A DNA stretch of 64,000 nt, from positions 1-64,000 of the forward strand of contig JALRBW010000058.1 in the NCBI GenBank assembly GCA_023257625.1, in the 5' to 3' direction. The position numbers and the translations under genes were made by a program. This document shows, piece by piece, positions 27,057-35,230 of this stretch. The DNA comes from Flavobacteriaceae bacterium. Its GTDB lineage: Bacteria > Bacteroidota > Bacteroidia > Flavobacteriales > Flavobacteriaceae. Each line of letters starts with the position of its first letter. Positions within the stretch are counted from its first letter, which is position 1. Under the pieces are notes generated by a model. The model worked only from the letters and a program-made list of their open reading frames with translations, was not told where the DNA came from and searched no databases.

Positions 27057-30000
27057 ATGAAAAAATTATTTCTATTCTTTTTATTGTTCGCATCCCCATT
27101 GGTATTAGCACAAGAATTAACTCCTGAATGGATGCTTGGAATAGCGCCAAGAAATATTGGTCCAGGGGGCATGAGCGGCAGAGTAACTGCTATTGATGTT
27201 GTCAATAATCAGAGTGATATTATGTATGTAGGCACAGCCTCTGGGGGATTATGGAAATCAACCAGCGGAGGGGTTAATTGGACTCCCTTATTTCAAGATC
27301 AAGTTACAGCATCTATAGGAGCAATTGCCATTCAGCAATCGAATCCAGAAGTAATTTGGATTGGAACAGGAGAAGGAAATCCTCGAAATAGCTTAAATGG
27401 AGGTTACGGTGTGTACCGTTCCTTAGACGCAGGTAAAACTTGGCAAAATATGGGACTTGAAAAAACACGTCACATACATCGAATTATAGTAGACCCAACA
27501 AATCCTAATGTGGTATATGTTGCTGCTATTGGATCACCATGGGGTGAACATCCTGAACGTGGAATATTTAAAACATCTGACGGAGGAAAAACTTGGGAAA
27601 AAATAGTATATGTTAATTCAAAAACTGGTGCAGCCGACTTAATCATGGACCCATCTAATCCAAATAAATTAATTGCTGCGTTGTGGGAACATAAAAGGGA
27701 CCCTTGGTTTTTTAAATCAGGAGGGGAAGGAAGTGGACTTTACATCACCCAAGATGGAGGTAAGAATTGGGTAAAAAAAACAAGTAAAGAAGGTTTGCCT
27801 GAGGGTGAGTTAGGCCGAATAGGATTGGCTATGGCGCATAATAAAACCAATATTGTATATGCATTAATTGAATCCAAAAAAAATGCATTATACAAATCAA
27901 TAAACGGAGGAGAAACTTGGTTTAAAGTAAATGATAAACCAGAAATCGGTAATCGTCCATTTTATTACTCTGACCTTTTTGTTGACCCTCAAAATGAAAA
28001 TAGACTTTATTCTGTATTCACCTATGTAAATGTCTCTGAAGATGGAGGTAAAAGTTTTACGGAGTTAATGCCTTCTTATAATGCTAATAATGGTATACAC
28101 CCAGATCATCATGCTTGGTGGATTCATCCTGAAGATGGTACATTTATGATAGACGGAAATGATGGAGGGTTAAATATTACTCGAGATGGGGGTGCGAGTT
28201 GGCAGTTTGTGGGGAATATACCCGTAGGGCAATTTTATCATGTAAATGTTGATTTAGAATATCCATACAATGTTTATGGAGGAATGCAAGATAACGGTTC
28301 TTGGAGAGGCCCTGCCTATGTTTGGAAGGCACAAGGAATTCGAAATTCCTATTGGCAAGAAATTGCCTTTGGAGATGGTTTTGATGTTGTTCCAGACCGA
28401 GATGACTCCCGTTTTGGATATGCAATGAGCCAACAAGGAAATGTATCTCGATACGATTGGCAAACAGGAAATAATTATGGCGTTCGGCCAACACATCCAG
28501 ATCCAAATATGCTTCTACGTTTTAATTGGAATGCTGCTATTGGACAAGATCCTTTTGATAATAGCACTGTATATTTTGGCAGCCAATTTGTTCATAAAAG
28601 TACTGATAAGGGGCTTACTTGGGAGGTAATTTCACCAGATTTAACCACAAATGACCCTGAAAAACAAAAACAATCAGAAAGTGGCGGATTAACTCTTGAT
28701 GCAACAGGTGCCGAAAACCATTGCACCTTATTAGTAATTGAGCCTTCTCCAATCCAAAAAGGTCTACTATGGACTGGGTCAGATGATGGTAGAGTTCATA
28801 TTACTCTTGATGGAGGAAAAAACTGGACCGAGGTAAGCCAAAACCTAAAATCCTTACCTAAGGGGAGCTGGATCGCCCAAATAAAAGCTTCAAACAAAGA
28901 GGCAGGCACGGCCTTTTTAGTTGCAAATGATTATCGCAGATTTAACTATTCACCTTATGTATTTAAAACAAATAATTTTGGGAAATCTTGGGAACGAATT
29001 GTTGATGAAAACGATGTATTTGGTTATGCCTTAAGTGTTGTAGAAGATATTGAAGCGCAAAACTTATTATTTTTAGGCACAGACGATGGATTATATTATT
29101 CCTTAAATGCAGGAAAAAAATGGAACAAATTTGACTCTACCGTATTTCCCACCGTTCCTGTAAAAGACTTAGTAATTCACCCAAGAGAACACGATTTGGT
29201 AATAGGAACATTTGGAAGAGCGATTTGGATTATGGATGACATCAGACCTTTACGTGCCGTTGCAAAAAATCCCGAATTGATATCAAAAGAATCCCATCTT
29301 TTTGAACCACCAACGGCCTACATGGCAGCTTACCAGCAACCTTCAGGCTATCGTTTTGGAGGCGATGCTTTATATAATGCAGAAAACCGAAAGTATGGAA
29401 GTATGATGACCTATTTTTATAAAGTCTCTGATCAGAAAGGCAAAGACTCACTTACCTTAAAAATTTATGACGGAGAAAGATTAATTCGTACCCTAACAAC
29501 TAAAGCACCAAATACCACTGGCTTTCATAGATGGTATTGGAATATGGATGAAAAAGGAGTTAATCGTCCAACTAGAACTGACAGAAGAAGGCAATCGGAA
29601 CCCAGTGGTGTAAACATAAAACCAGGTACTTACAAAATTGTGCTAGAAAGTAATTCTTCTACATCAGAATCTACGGTAACGGTTCTTACTGATCCTCGCT
29701 TATCGATATCTCAGCAGGCGATAGAAGATCGGTATAATTACGGAAAAAAAATTGAGGTTTTAACAGAAAAAGCATCTGAAGCGGTAGATCAACTCAAGGC
29801 AAGTAAAAAAATATTGGTTTCGTACAAAAAGAGAATTGAGAACAAGGATAAAGAAGCTAATTCAGAATTACTTACTACAATAGACACTCATGTTAAAACT
29901 ATAGATGAATTTCTAGACACCTTCTTAGGAAAGGAAGACAACCGCCAAGGAATCGTTCGAAATCCAGATAATAGCGTGATTAGAAGAATAAGTCAAGCAA

Positions 30001-30206
30001 ACAGTTATGGCCGATCAAGGCCTTCAGGGATAACTTCAACTGAAGAAAAACTATTAGCTCATGCAACTCAAGAGTTAAAAAACGCCCTTGAACAAACCAA
30101 TGCCTTTTATTTAGAACATTGGGATATTCTTAAATCTAAAATTGAGGCTGTTGAACTCTCAGAATTTGAAGAGATCAAGAAATTTGATACTGAATTACAG
30201 CCCTAA
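27057..30206 (+). CDS. Secreted Asp-box (BNR/sortilin-like) propeller protein
   Basis: Exported protein of 1049 residues with a signal peptide (1-18). About eleven Asp-box repeats of the form S-x-D-x-G-x-T-W (for example TSDGGKTWE, TQDGGKNWV, TLDGGKNWT, STDKGLTWE) are spread through residues 60-690 and would form one or two ten- or seven-bladed propellers of the VPS10/sortilin type. The last 250 residues are a separate polar domain. Proteins of this family are often labelled glycosyl hydrolases, but no catalytic residues can be pointed out. There is no type IX secretion C-terminal domain. Its stop is 8 bp from the end of the convergent YeeE gene. Confidence 0.85.
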   Translation: MKKLFLFFLLFASPLVLAQELTPEWMLGIAPRNIGPGGMSGRVTAIDVVNNQSDIMYVGTASGGLWKSTSGGVNWTPLFQDQVTASIGAIAIQQSNPEVIWIGTGEGNPRNSLNGGYGVYRSLDAGKTWQNMGLEKTRHIHRIIVDPTNPNVVYVAAIGSPWGEHPERGIFKTSDGGKTWEKIVYVNSKTGAADLIMDPSNPNKLIAALWEHKRDPWFFKSGGEGSGLYITQDGGKNWVKKTSKEGLPEGELGRIGLAMAHNKTNIVYALIESKKNALYKSINGGETWFKVNDKPEIGNRPFYYSDLFVDPQNENRLYSVFTYVNVSEDGGKSFTELMPSYNANNGIHPDHHAWWIHPEDGTFMIDGNDGGLNITRDGGASWQFVGNIPVGQFYHVNVDLEYPYNVYGGMQDNGSWRGPAYVWKAQGIRNSYWQEIAFGDGFDVVPDRDDSRFGYAMSQQGNVSRYDWQTGNNYGVRPTHPDPNMLLRFNWNAAIGQDPFDNSTVYFGSQFVHKSTDKGLTWEVISPDLTTNDPEKQKQSESGGLTLDATGAENHCTLLVIEPSPIQKGLLWTGSDDGRVHITLDGGKNWTEVSQNLKSLPKGSWIAQIKASNKEAGTAFLVANDYRRFNYSPYVFKTNNFGKSWERIVDENDVFGYALSVVEDIEAQNLLFLGTDDGLYYSLNAGKKWNKFDSTVFPTVPVKDLVIHPREHDLVIGTFGRAIWIMDDIRPLRAVAKNPELISKESHLFEPPTAYMAAYQQPSGYRFGGDALYNAENRKYGSMMTYFYKVSDQKGKDSLTLKIYDGERLIRTLTTKAPNTTGFHRWYWNMDEKGVNRPTRTDRRRQSEPSGVNIKPGTYKIVLESNSSTSESTVTVLTDPRLSISQQAIEDRYNYGKKIEVLTEKASEAVDQLKASKKILVSYKKRIENKDKEANSELLTTIDTHVKTIDEFLDTFLGKEDNRQGIVRNPDNSVIRRISQANSYGRSRPSGITSTEEKLLAHATQELKNALEQTNAFYLEHWDILKSKIEAVELSEFEEIKKFDTELQP

Positions 30207-30214
30207 TATTTGTT

Positions 30215-30631
30215 TTAGTGAGGTAGTTTATGTCTTATTTTACCGTAAACATACGTACCAAAAACAGCGGTAATTATAACCACTATTATGGGCAAAAAAC
30301 CAGCTCCTAAAAGTGTAAACATAGGACCAGGGCAAGCACCAGATAAACCCCAGCCGAGTCCAAAAATAATACCTCCTATGCTGTAACGATAGAAGCTTTT
30401 GTCTTTGTCTTTTATTTCAATTGATTCACCGTAAAATGACTTTAACTTTAATCGTTTTATAAGTTGAATCATAAGTATTCCAAGGACTAATGCAGAACCA
30501 ATAATTCCGTACATATGGAACGATTTAAATTGAAACATTTCATAAATGCGAAACCATGAAGCAGCCTCAGATTTAAACATGGTAATACCAAATAGAATTC
30601 CGATTAATAAAAAAGAGAATGATCGTGCCAT
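30215..30631 (-). CDS. YeeE/YedE-type transporter half, C-terminal type (DUF6691)
   Basis: A 138-residue membrane protein with four helices carrying GWGLSGACPGP (Cys near 101), the conserved cysteine motif of the second half of YeeE/YedE (TsuA) thiosulfate transporters. It begins 1 bp after the preceding half-transporter, so the two probably assemble into one channel. With the CstB-like enzyme upstream this suggests movement of thiosulfate or a related sulfur anion; direction cannot be told. Confidence 0.88.
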   Translation of the reverse strand: MARSFSFLLIGILFGITMFKSEAASWFRIYEMFQFKSFHMYGIIGSALVLGILMIQLIKRLKLKSFYGESIEIKDKDKSFYRYSIGGIIFGLGWGLSGACPGPMFTLLGAGFLPIIVVIITAVFGTYVYGKIRHKLPH

Positions 30632-30632
30632 A

Positions 30633-31190
30633 TTACAACAGATAAGGTAGTAAGAAATGATTCATCAATAATCCGCCAATAAAAAACCCAATAACAGCAT
30701 AAAGCGATACTAGTTCAAGATTACTAAGTCCAGAAATGGCATGACCAGAAGTACAACCCCCAGCATAACGAGCACCAAAACCAACTAAAAAACCTCCTAC
30801 TGCTAAACTTGCCAATACTTTAGGTTGAATTAAGGCATTTACGCTAAATAACTCTTCAGGCAGATAGGCAGAACCTGCACTTGCAATTTTAAAGTCATTT
30901 AGTTTAGCTATTGTTTCAGGATGAATATGTACAGTTGCATCAATGGTTAGCCAATGGATTGCAATCCAACCTCCTATTATAGCTCCCACAACAATAAATA
31001 AATTCCAACGTTGGGTTTTCCAATCAAAATCAAAAAAATCATTGTTTTTTCCTGCGCCACAAAGTGTACATAGTGTTCTTAAGTTTGAAGAAACACCAAA
31101 ACTTTTTCCTGAAAAAAGTAATAATATCATGACTAGGGCAATCATGGGCCCGCCAATATACCAAGGCCATGGTTCAAAAATCCAATTCAT
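30633..31190 (-). CDS. YeeE/YedE-type transporter half, N-terminal type
   Basis: A 185-residue membrane protein with about five helices. ARYAGGCTSGHAISG (Cys near 144) is the first cysteine motif of the YeeE/YedE family; another CTLCGAG segment near residue 40 lies between the first helices. It partners the shorter half encoded right behind. It follows the persulfide dioxygenase-rhodanese by 10 bp in the same operon. Confidence 0.9.
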   Translation of the reverse strand: MNWIFEPWPWYIGGPMIALVMILLLFSGKSFGVSSNLRTLCTLCGAGKNNDFFDFDWKTQRWNLFIVVGAIIGGWIAIHWLTIDATVHIHPETIAKLNDFKIASAGSAYLPEELFSVNALIQPKVLASLAVGGFLVGFGARYAGGCTSGHAISGLSNLELVSLYAVIGFFIGGLLMNHFLLPYLL

Positions 31191-31200
31191 ATTCTATAGT

Positions 31201-32610
31201 TTATAAGGTGGAAGGACAAACGTAATCCGAAACTTTTACACCACTATTCTTAAGTGCTGCATATCCACCTCGAATATCTTTAAAATTGTGAATTCCTCTA
31301 CTTTTTAGGATTGATGCAGCAATTAAACTTCGATAACCACCCGCACAATGAATATAAAATTCTTTTTTAGAAGGAAATTCACTCATATGTTCGTTAAAAT
31401 AATCTAGAGGTGTATTTTGAGCCTCAAGGACATGCTCAGAAAGGTATTCACCTGGCTTTCTTACATCAAAGGTTTCAATCTCCTTTTCTTCTTTAACTAG
31501 TTTAAAATCGTCTGCATCAATTCTATTAACACAATCAATTTCTTTACCTGATGCAATCCAATTTTCAATACCTCCCTCTAGATAACCTAATGTGTTATCA
31601 AATCCAACTCGAGCTAATCGAGTAACTGTTTCTTCTTCTCTCCCCTCAGGAGTAACTAAAAGAATGGCTTGTTTTACATCTCCAATCATGGCACCTACCC
31701 AAGGAGCAAAACTTCCATCTATTCCAATAAAAATAGACTGAGGAATATGACTCTTAACAAATGATTCCTGATCTCTAACATCTAAAATAATCGCACCCGT
31801 TTCATTGGCTGCCACTTCGAATGCTTCTGGGCTTAAAGGGCGAGTACCTGATTCTAATACAGTATCAATATCTTCATACCCTTCTTTATTCATTTTCACG
31901 TTTAAAGGAAAGTATTGAGGAGGCGGTAAAAGTCCATCTGTTACTTCTTTGATAAATTCATTTTTTGTCATGTCTGCTCGAAGTGCATAATTGCTATTCT
32001 TTTGTTCTCCAAGGGTACCTACTGTTTCCTTGCTTAGGTTTTTTCCACAAGCAGAACCTGCCCCATGAGCAGGGTATACTAAAACATTATCTGATAGAGG
32101 CATTATTTTTGAACGTAAACTTTCATATAAAATTCCAGCCAAATCTTCTTGTGTTAAATCTGCAGCTTTTTGCGCAAGATCTGGGCGTCCTACATCGCCT
32201 AAAAACAGAGTATCGCCGCTGAAAATAGCATAATCATTACCATTTTGATCTTTAAGTAAATAGGTTGTACTTTCCATTGTATGTCCAGGAGTATGTAAAA
32301 CATGCAGGGTTAAATTTCCAATTTTAAATTCCTGTCCATCTTTTGCAATAATTGACTCAAAACCTGTTTTTGCACCGGGGCCATATACTATCGAAGCACC
32401 TGTCTCCTTGGCAAGGGTTACATGTCCACTGACAAAATCTGCATGGAAATGAGTTTCAAAAATATATTTGATTATTGCTTTGTTTTTTTTGGCTTTCTCA
32501 ATGTAAGGGGCGACTTCTCTAAGGGGATCAATTATTGCAGCCTCTCCATTGCTTTCTATGTAATAGGCTCCTTGCGAAAGACATCCCGTGTATATTTGCT
32601 CAACAATCAT
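31201..32610 (-). CDS. CstB-like persulfide dioxygenase with tandem rhodanese domains
   Basis: Cytoplasmic sulfur-detoxifying enzyme, 469 residues. Residues 1-250 form an ETHE1-type metallo-beta-lactamase domain: THFHADFVSGH (54-63 region), His110 and Asp133 give the 2-His-1-Asp iron site of persulfide dioxygenases. A first rhodanese domain follows (270-360) whose active loop reads VTPEGRE, with no cysteine, so it is a pseudo-rhodanese. The second rhodanese (375-465) keeps its cysteine (Cys422, HCAGGYRS). This order equals that of CstB from Staphylococcus aureus, which turns persulfides into thiosulfate. First gene of the operon with the split YeeE/YedE transporter. Confidence 0.93.
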   Translation of the reverse strand: MIVEQIYTGCLSQGAYYIESNGEAAIIDPLREVAPYIEKAKKNKAIIKYIFETHFHADFVSGHVTLAKETGASIVYGPGAKTGFESIIAKDGQEFKIGNLTLHVLHTPGHTMESTTYLLKDQNGNDYAIFSGDTLFLGDVGRPDLAQKAADLTQEDLAGILYESLRSKIMPLSDNVLVYPAHGAGSACGKNLSKETVGTLGEQKNSNYALRADMTKNEFIKEVTDGLLPPPQYFPLNVKMNKEGYEDIDTVLESGTRPLSPEAFEVAANETGAIILDVRDQESFVKSHIPQSIFIGIDGSFAPWVGAMIGDVKQAILLVTPEGREEETVTRLARVGFDNTLGYLEGGIENWIASGKEIDCVNRIDADDFKLVKEEKEIETFDVRKPGEYLSEHVLEAQNTPLDYFNEHMSEFPSKKEFYIHCAGGYRSLIAASILKSRGIHNFKDIRGGYAALKNSGVKVSDYVCPSTL

Positions 32611-32666
32611 AGTTTAAATTTTAGCTAAATTAAGATATGTTTTTTTTGGTTTAATTTTTTTTGATT

Positions 32667-34370
32667 TTACTTGTTGTTTTGACGGCTCAGTTTTTTTTGT
32701 AAAGGACTTTTTTTAGGGACAATTCCATCAAAACTGTCCATGGCATCGCCAGAGGTTATGAAGAGATTATTTTTCCTAATTACTTTAATAAGTTTACTCT
32801 TAAAAATTAAATCTCTAGCTGGGCCAATTGCTCCAACTACCATAACCCGAATATTACTTTGTTGTAATGTTTTAATTAAATCAATTAATTGTTCTGAAGC
32901 TGTACTATCTATGTAATTTATAGAACGAGCATTTATAATAAATCCGCGAACCTTTTCGGGACTTTTTTCTATTGAACTTAGCACAAGTTGTTTAAAATGA
33001 TCGATGTTTCCAAAAAATAATTGAGCATCATACCGCAATATGATTAAATCTCCTCGGTGCACAACTTCGTCAGGAAAACGAGCTATATTCTTAAAATATT
33101 GGGTATTTCCAATACGACCTAAAAAAGCATAATGAGGCTTAGAGGCTCTATATACTAATAAAAGTAATGAAATTAATATGCCTAATAATATACCTTCAGT
33201 AATTCCTAAAAATAAGGTAAATAAAAAAGTCAGGACTAATATTATAAATTCATCTTTCCGAGTTTTAAATAAACGAATAGCAAACCTAAAATCGATCAAA
33301 TTAGCTACAGCTACCATTATTATTGCTGCCAAAACTGCCTTTGGTAAAAAATAAAACCAATGTGTGAAAAAAGTTAAAATAACAGCAATAAGTAATGCAG
33401 TTACTAATGAAGCTATTCCTGTTTTTGCTCCCGCTTGATCATTAACGGCAGTCCGTGAAAATCCACCAGTTGTTGGATAGGATTGAAATACCGATCCAAT
33501 AATATTTGAAGTTCCAAGCGCAATAAGTTCTTGATTTGGATTCACTACATAATCTTTATGTTTTTCTTCAATTGCTTTGGCAACAGATATAGCCTCCATG
33601 AAGGCTACTAGAGCTAATGTGAGTGCAGTAGGGAATAAACTCTTTACATAAGTAAAGTCCCATAGCGGCAATTGAAATGAAGGAAGCCCTTGAGGAATTT
33701 CTCCCACAACAGCTACTCCACTTTCATGAAGATTACCTATATAAACCCAAACAATACTTAAAGAAACAACAACTAAAGATGCAGGAATTTTTTTATTCCA
33801 TTTTCTTATTAACACCAATAGCAAAATACTAACTATGCCAATCAGCAATGTATTAAAATGTATAGGTGAGGTGGTTAGAAAAAGTGATTTTATTACTTTT
33901 TGAAGTTGATTACTTTGAGTCAATGAAATTCCAATAATATGTTTTAATTGACTAATACCAATTATAATAGCTGCAGCAGAGGTAAACCCATTTATTACAG
34001 GTTTCGATAAAAAAGAGACGATGAATCCCATCCTTAAAACACCTAACAATATTTGAATTAAACCCATTAATAAAGCCAATAGTATGGCCATTTGTATGTA
34101 TTGTGTGGGTTCTACAATTTTAAGGGCTCCTAGGCCTGCAGCAACTAATAAAGAATCCATTGCTACGGGACCAACTGCAAGTTGTCTGGAGGTTCCCAAA
34201 AGCGCATAAACAATTTGAGGGGTAAGTGCAGCGTATAGTCCGTAAATAGGAGGTAAACCTGCAATAAGTGCATATGCCATTCCTTGCGGAATTAGTAAAA
34301 TAGCCACAGTTAGTCCTGCTACCAAATCACTTTTAAAGTGAATGGCATTGTAGCTAGGAAGCCAACTCAT
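32667..34370 (-). CDS. SulP-family anion transporter (sulfur locus)
   Basis: Inner-membrane SLC26/SulP carrier of 567 residues with about 12-14 membrane segments: IPQGMAYALIAGLPPIYGLY near residue 28 (first helix signature) and a C-terminal STAS domain (about 430-550, INYIDSTASEQL). It stands between a Crp/Fnr-type regulator and the CstB-like gene, which favours sulfate, thiosulfate or sulfite over bicarbonate as substrate. It has its own promoter region with an exact -7 box and a palindromic operator candidate. Confidence 0.93.
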   Translation of the reverse strand: MSWLPSYNAIHFKSDLVAGLTVAILLIPQGMAYALIAGLPPIYGLYAALTPQIVYALLGTSRQLAVGPVAMDSLLVAAGLGALKIVEPTQYIQMAILLALLMGLIQILLGVLRMGFIVSFLSKPVINGFTSAAAIIIGISQLKHIIGISLTQSNQLQKVIKSLFLTTSPIHFNTLLIGIVSILLLVLIRKWNKKIPASLVVVSLSIVWVYIGNLHESGVAVVGEIPQGLPSFQLPLWDFTYVKSLFPTALTLALVAFMEAISVAKAIEEKHKDYVVNPNQELIALGTSNIIGSVFQSYPTTGGFSRTAVNDQAGAKTGIASLVTALLIAVILTFFTHWFYFLPKAVLAAIIMVAVANLIDFRFAIRLFKTRKDEFIILVLTFLFTLFLGITEGILLGILISLLLLVYRASKPHYAFLGRIGNTQYFKNIARFPDEVVHRGDLIILRYDAQLFFGNIDHFKQLVLSSIEKSPEKVRGFIINARSINYIDSTASEQLIDLIKTLQQSNIRVMVVGAIGPARDLIFKSKLIKVIRKNNLFITSGDAMDSFDGIVPKKSPLQKKLSRQNNK

Positions 34371-34409
34371 TATAGGTATATATTTTTTCAGTGTGTTTAC
34401 TATTTTTTA

Positions 34410-34417
34410 CAAAATTA
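34410..34417 (-). promoter_or_regulatory. -7 box of the SulP gene
   Basis: Minus-strand TAATTTTG is an exact TAnnTTTG match about 40 bases before the SulP ATG. A TTG is lacking at the -33 position; a palindrome occupies that space instead. Confidence 0.5.
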
Positions 34418-34436
34418 AGGTAGATGAATTTATTGA

Positions 34437-34454
34437 ATGTAACTTGAGTAACAT
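34437..34454. promoter_or_regulatory. Candidate Crp/Fnr operator before SulP
   Basis: ATGTAACTTGAGTAACAT is an 18-base palindrome with only one mismatched pair and a central T-G. It lies 19 bp upstream of the SulP -7 box, so its centre is about 40-42 bases before the predicted transcription start, the class II activator position. The adjacent gene upstream encodes a Crp/Fnr-family regulator. Confidence 0.5.
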
Positions 34455-34464
34455 CACATTGTAT

Positions 34465-35091
34465 TTATAAAAGTATTATAGTATTTCTACCCAATTGAAC
34501 TGTTCCCTCATTTTCCAATTGTTTAAGAAGACGTGAAATTACAACTCGAGAGGAATTTAGATCCGTTGCAATTTCATAATGTGTTATTTGAAGTTCTTTA
34601 TTTTTAGAAACATTTGCTTTTTCATGTAAATATTGTTCTAGACGTTGATCTAATTTCTTAAAAGTTAAAGAATCAATAGCTTTTAAAAGTTCAATCATTC
34701 TGTTTTGATAATTGTTGAAAATAAAGGTCCGCCAAGATTTATATTTAGTAAGCCATTGGTCCATATACATCACAGGAATCATGATGAGCCTAGTGTCAGA
34801 CTCACAAATCGCACGTATTTCACTTGATACATTTCCAATACAACAATTTAAGGTCATAGTGCATGTATTTCCAAATTCTACAAAATAAAGTAGTAATTCA
34901 TCCCCATTTTCATCCTCTCTTACAATTTTAATTGCACCTTCAAGTATAATTGGAATGAATTTGATTTCTTCTCCTAAATCAATCATTATATCTCCTCGTT
35001 TATGGGTATAAACTTGTCCAACTGCACTAATTTCTGAAATTAAATCAGGTTCAAAATGAGATTTTATAGCATTTAAATTCTCAACAATCAT
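34465..35091 (-). CDS. Crp/Fnr-family regulator with clustered cysteines
   Basis: Transcription factor with a cyclic-nucleotide-binding-type beta roll (residues 15-115), a long dimer helix (about 115-140) and a winged helix-turn-helix (about 160-205; ITHYEIATDLNSSRVVISRLL). The frame opens 25 codons earlier at 35166, but the ATG used (MIVENLNAIK) matches the usual family start. All four cysteines of the protein lie within 20 residues (Cys77, Cys83, Cys84, Cys96), in and after the segment that in Crp contacts the ligand. Placed beside SulP and CstB-like genes, it is probably their regulator and perhaps senses persulfide; that is inference. Confidence 0.9.
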   Translation of the reverse strand: MIVENLNAIKSHFEPDLISEISAVGQVYTHKRGDIMIDLGEEIKFIPIILEGAIKIVREDENGDELLLYFVEFGNTCTMTLNCCIGNVSSEIRAICESDTRLIMIPVMYMDQWLTKYKSWRTFIFNNYQNRMIELLKAIDSLTFKKLDQRLEQYLHEKANVSKNKELQITHYEIATDLNSSRVVISRLLKQLENEGTVQLGRNTIILL

Positions 35092-35121
35092 GTATATAAT
35101 AAAAAGGGTTTTAAAAGTTTT

Positions 35122-35137
35122 TACATGGTGAAATGTA
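35122..35137. promoter_or_regulatory. Inverted repeat in the crp-topA divergent region
   Basis: TACAT and ATGTA arms with six bases between, followed at once by a second small palindrome ATGTACAT (35133-35140). It lies 30-45 bp before the regulator start and could be an autoregulatory site; AT-rich palindromes are common, so the call is weak. Confidence 0.25.
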
Positions 35138-35178
35138 CATAATATTGACTTTTTAATTCTATTCAATTGAAAGTTAAA

Positions 35179-35211
35179 TTTGAAAGTTCCAAAAAAACTT
35201 ACCTACTTTTG
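35179..35211 (+). promoter_or_regulatory. topA promoter
   Basis: TTTG (35179-35182), 21 bp, then TACTTTTG (35204-35211), both fitting the Bacteroidota consensus and spacing. Transcription should start about 35216, some 15 bases before the GTG start of topA. This excludes the in-frame TTG at 35180 as start. Confidence 0.6.
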
Positions 35212-35230
35212 CTTCCAAAATTTAAAAACT

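Noticed and set aside
28177-28506. Minus-strand open frame opposite the Asp-box protein
   Set aside because: Antisense to a well-supported gene and composition not protein-like.
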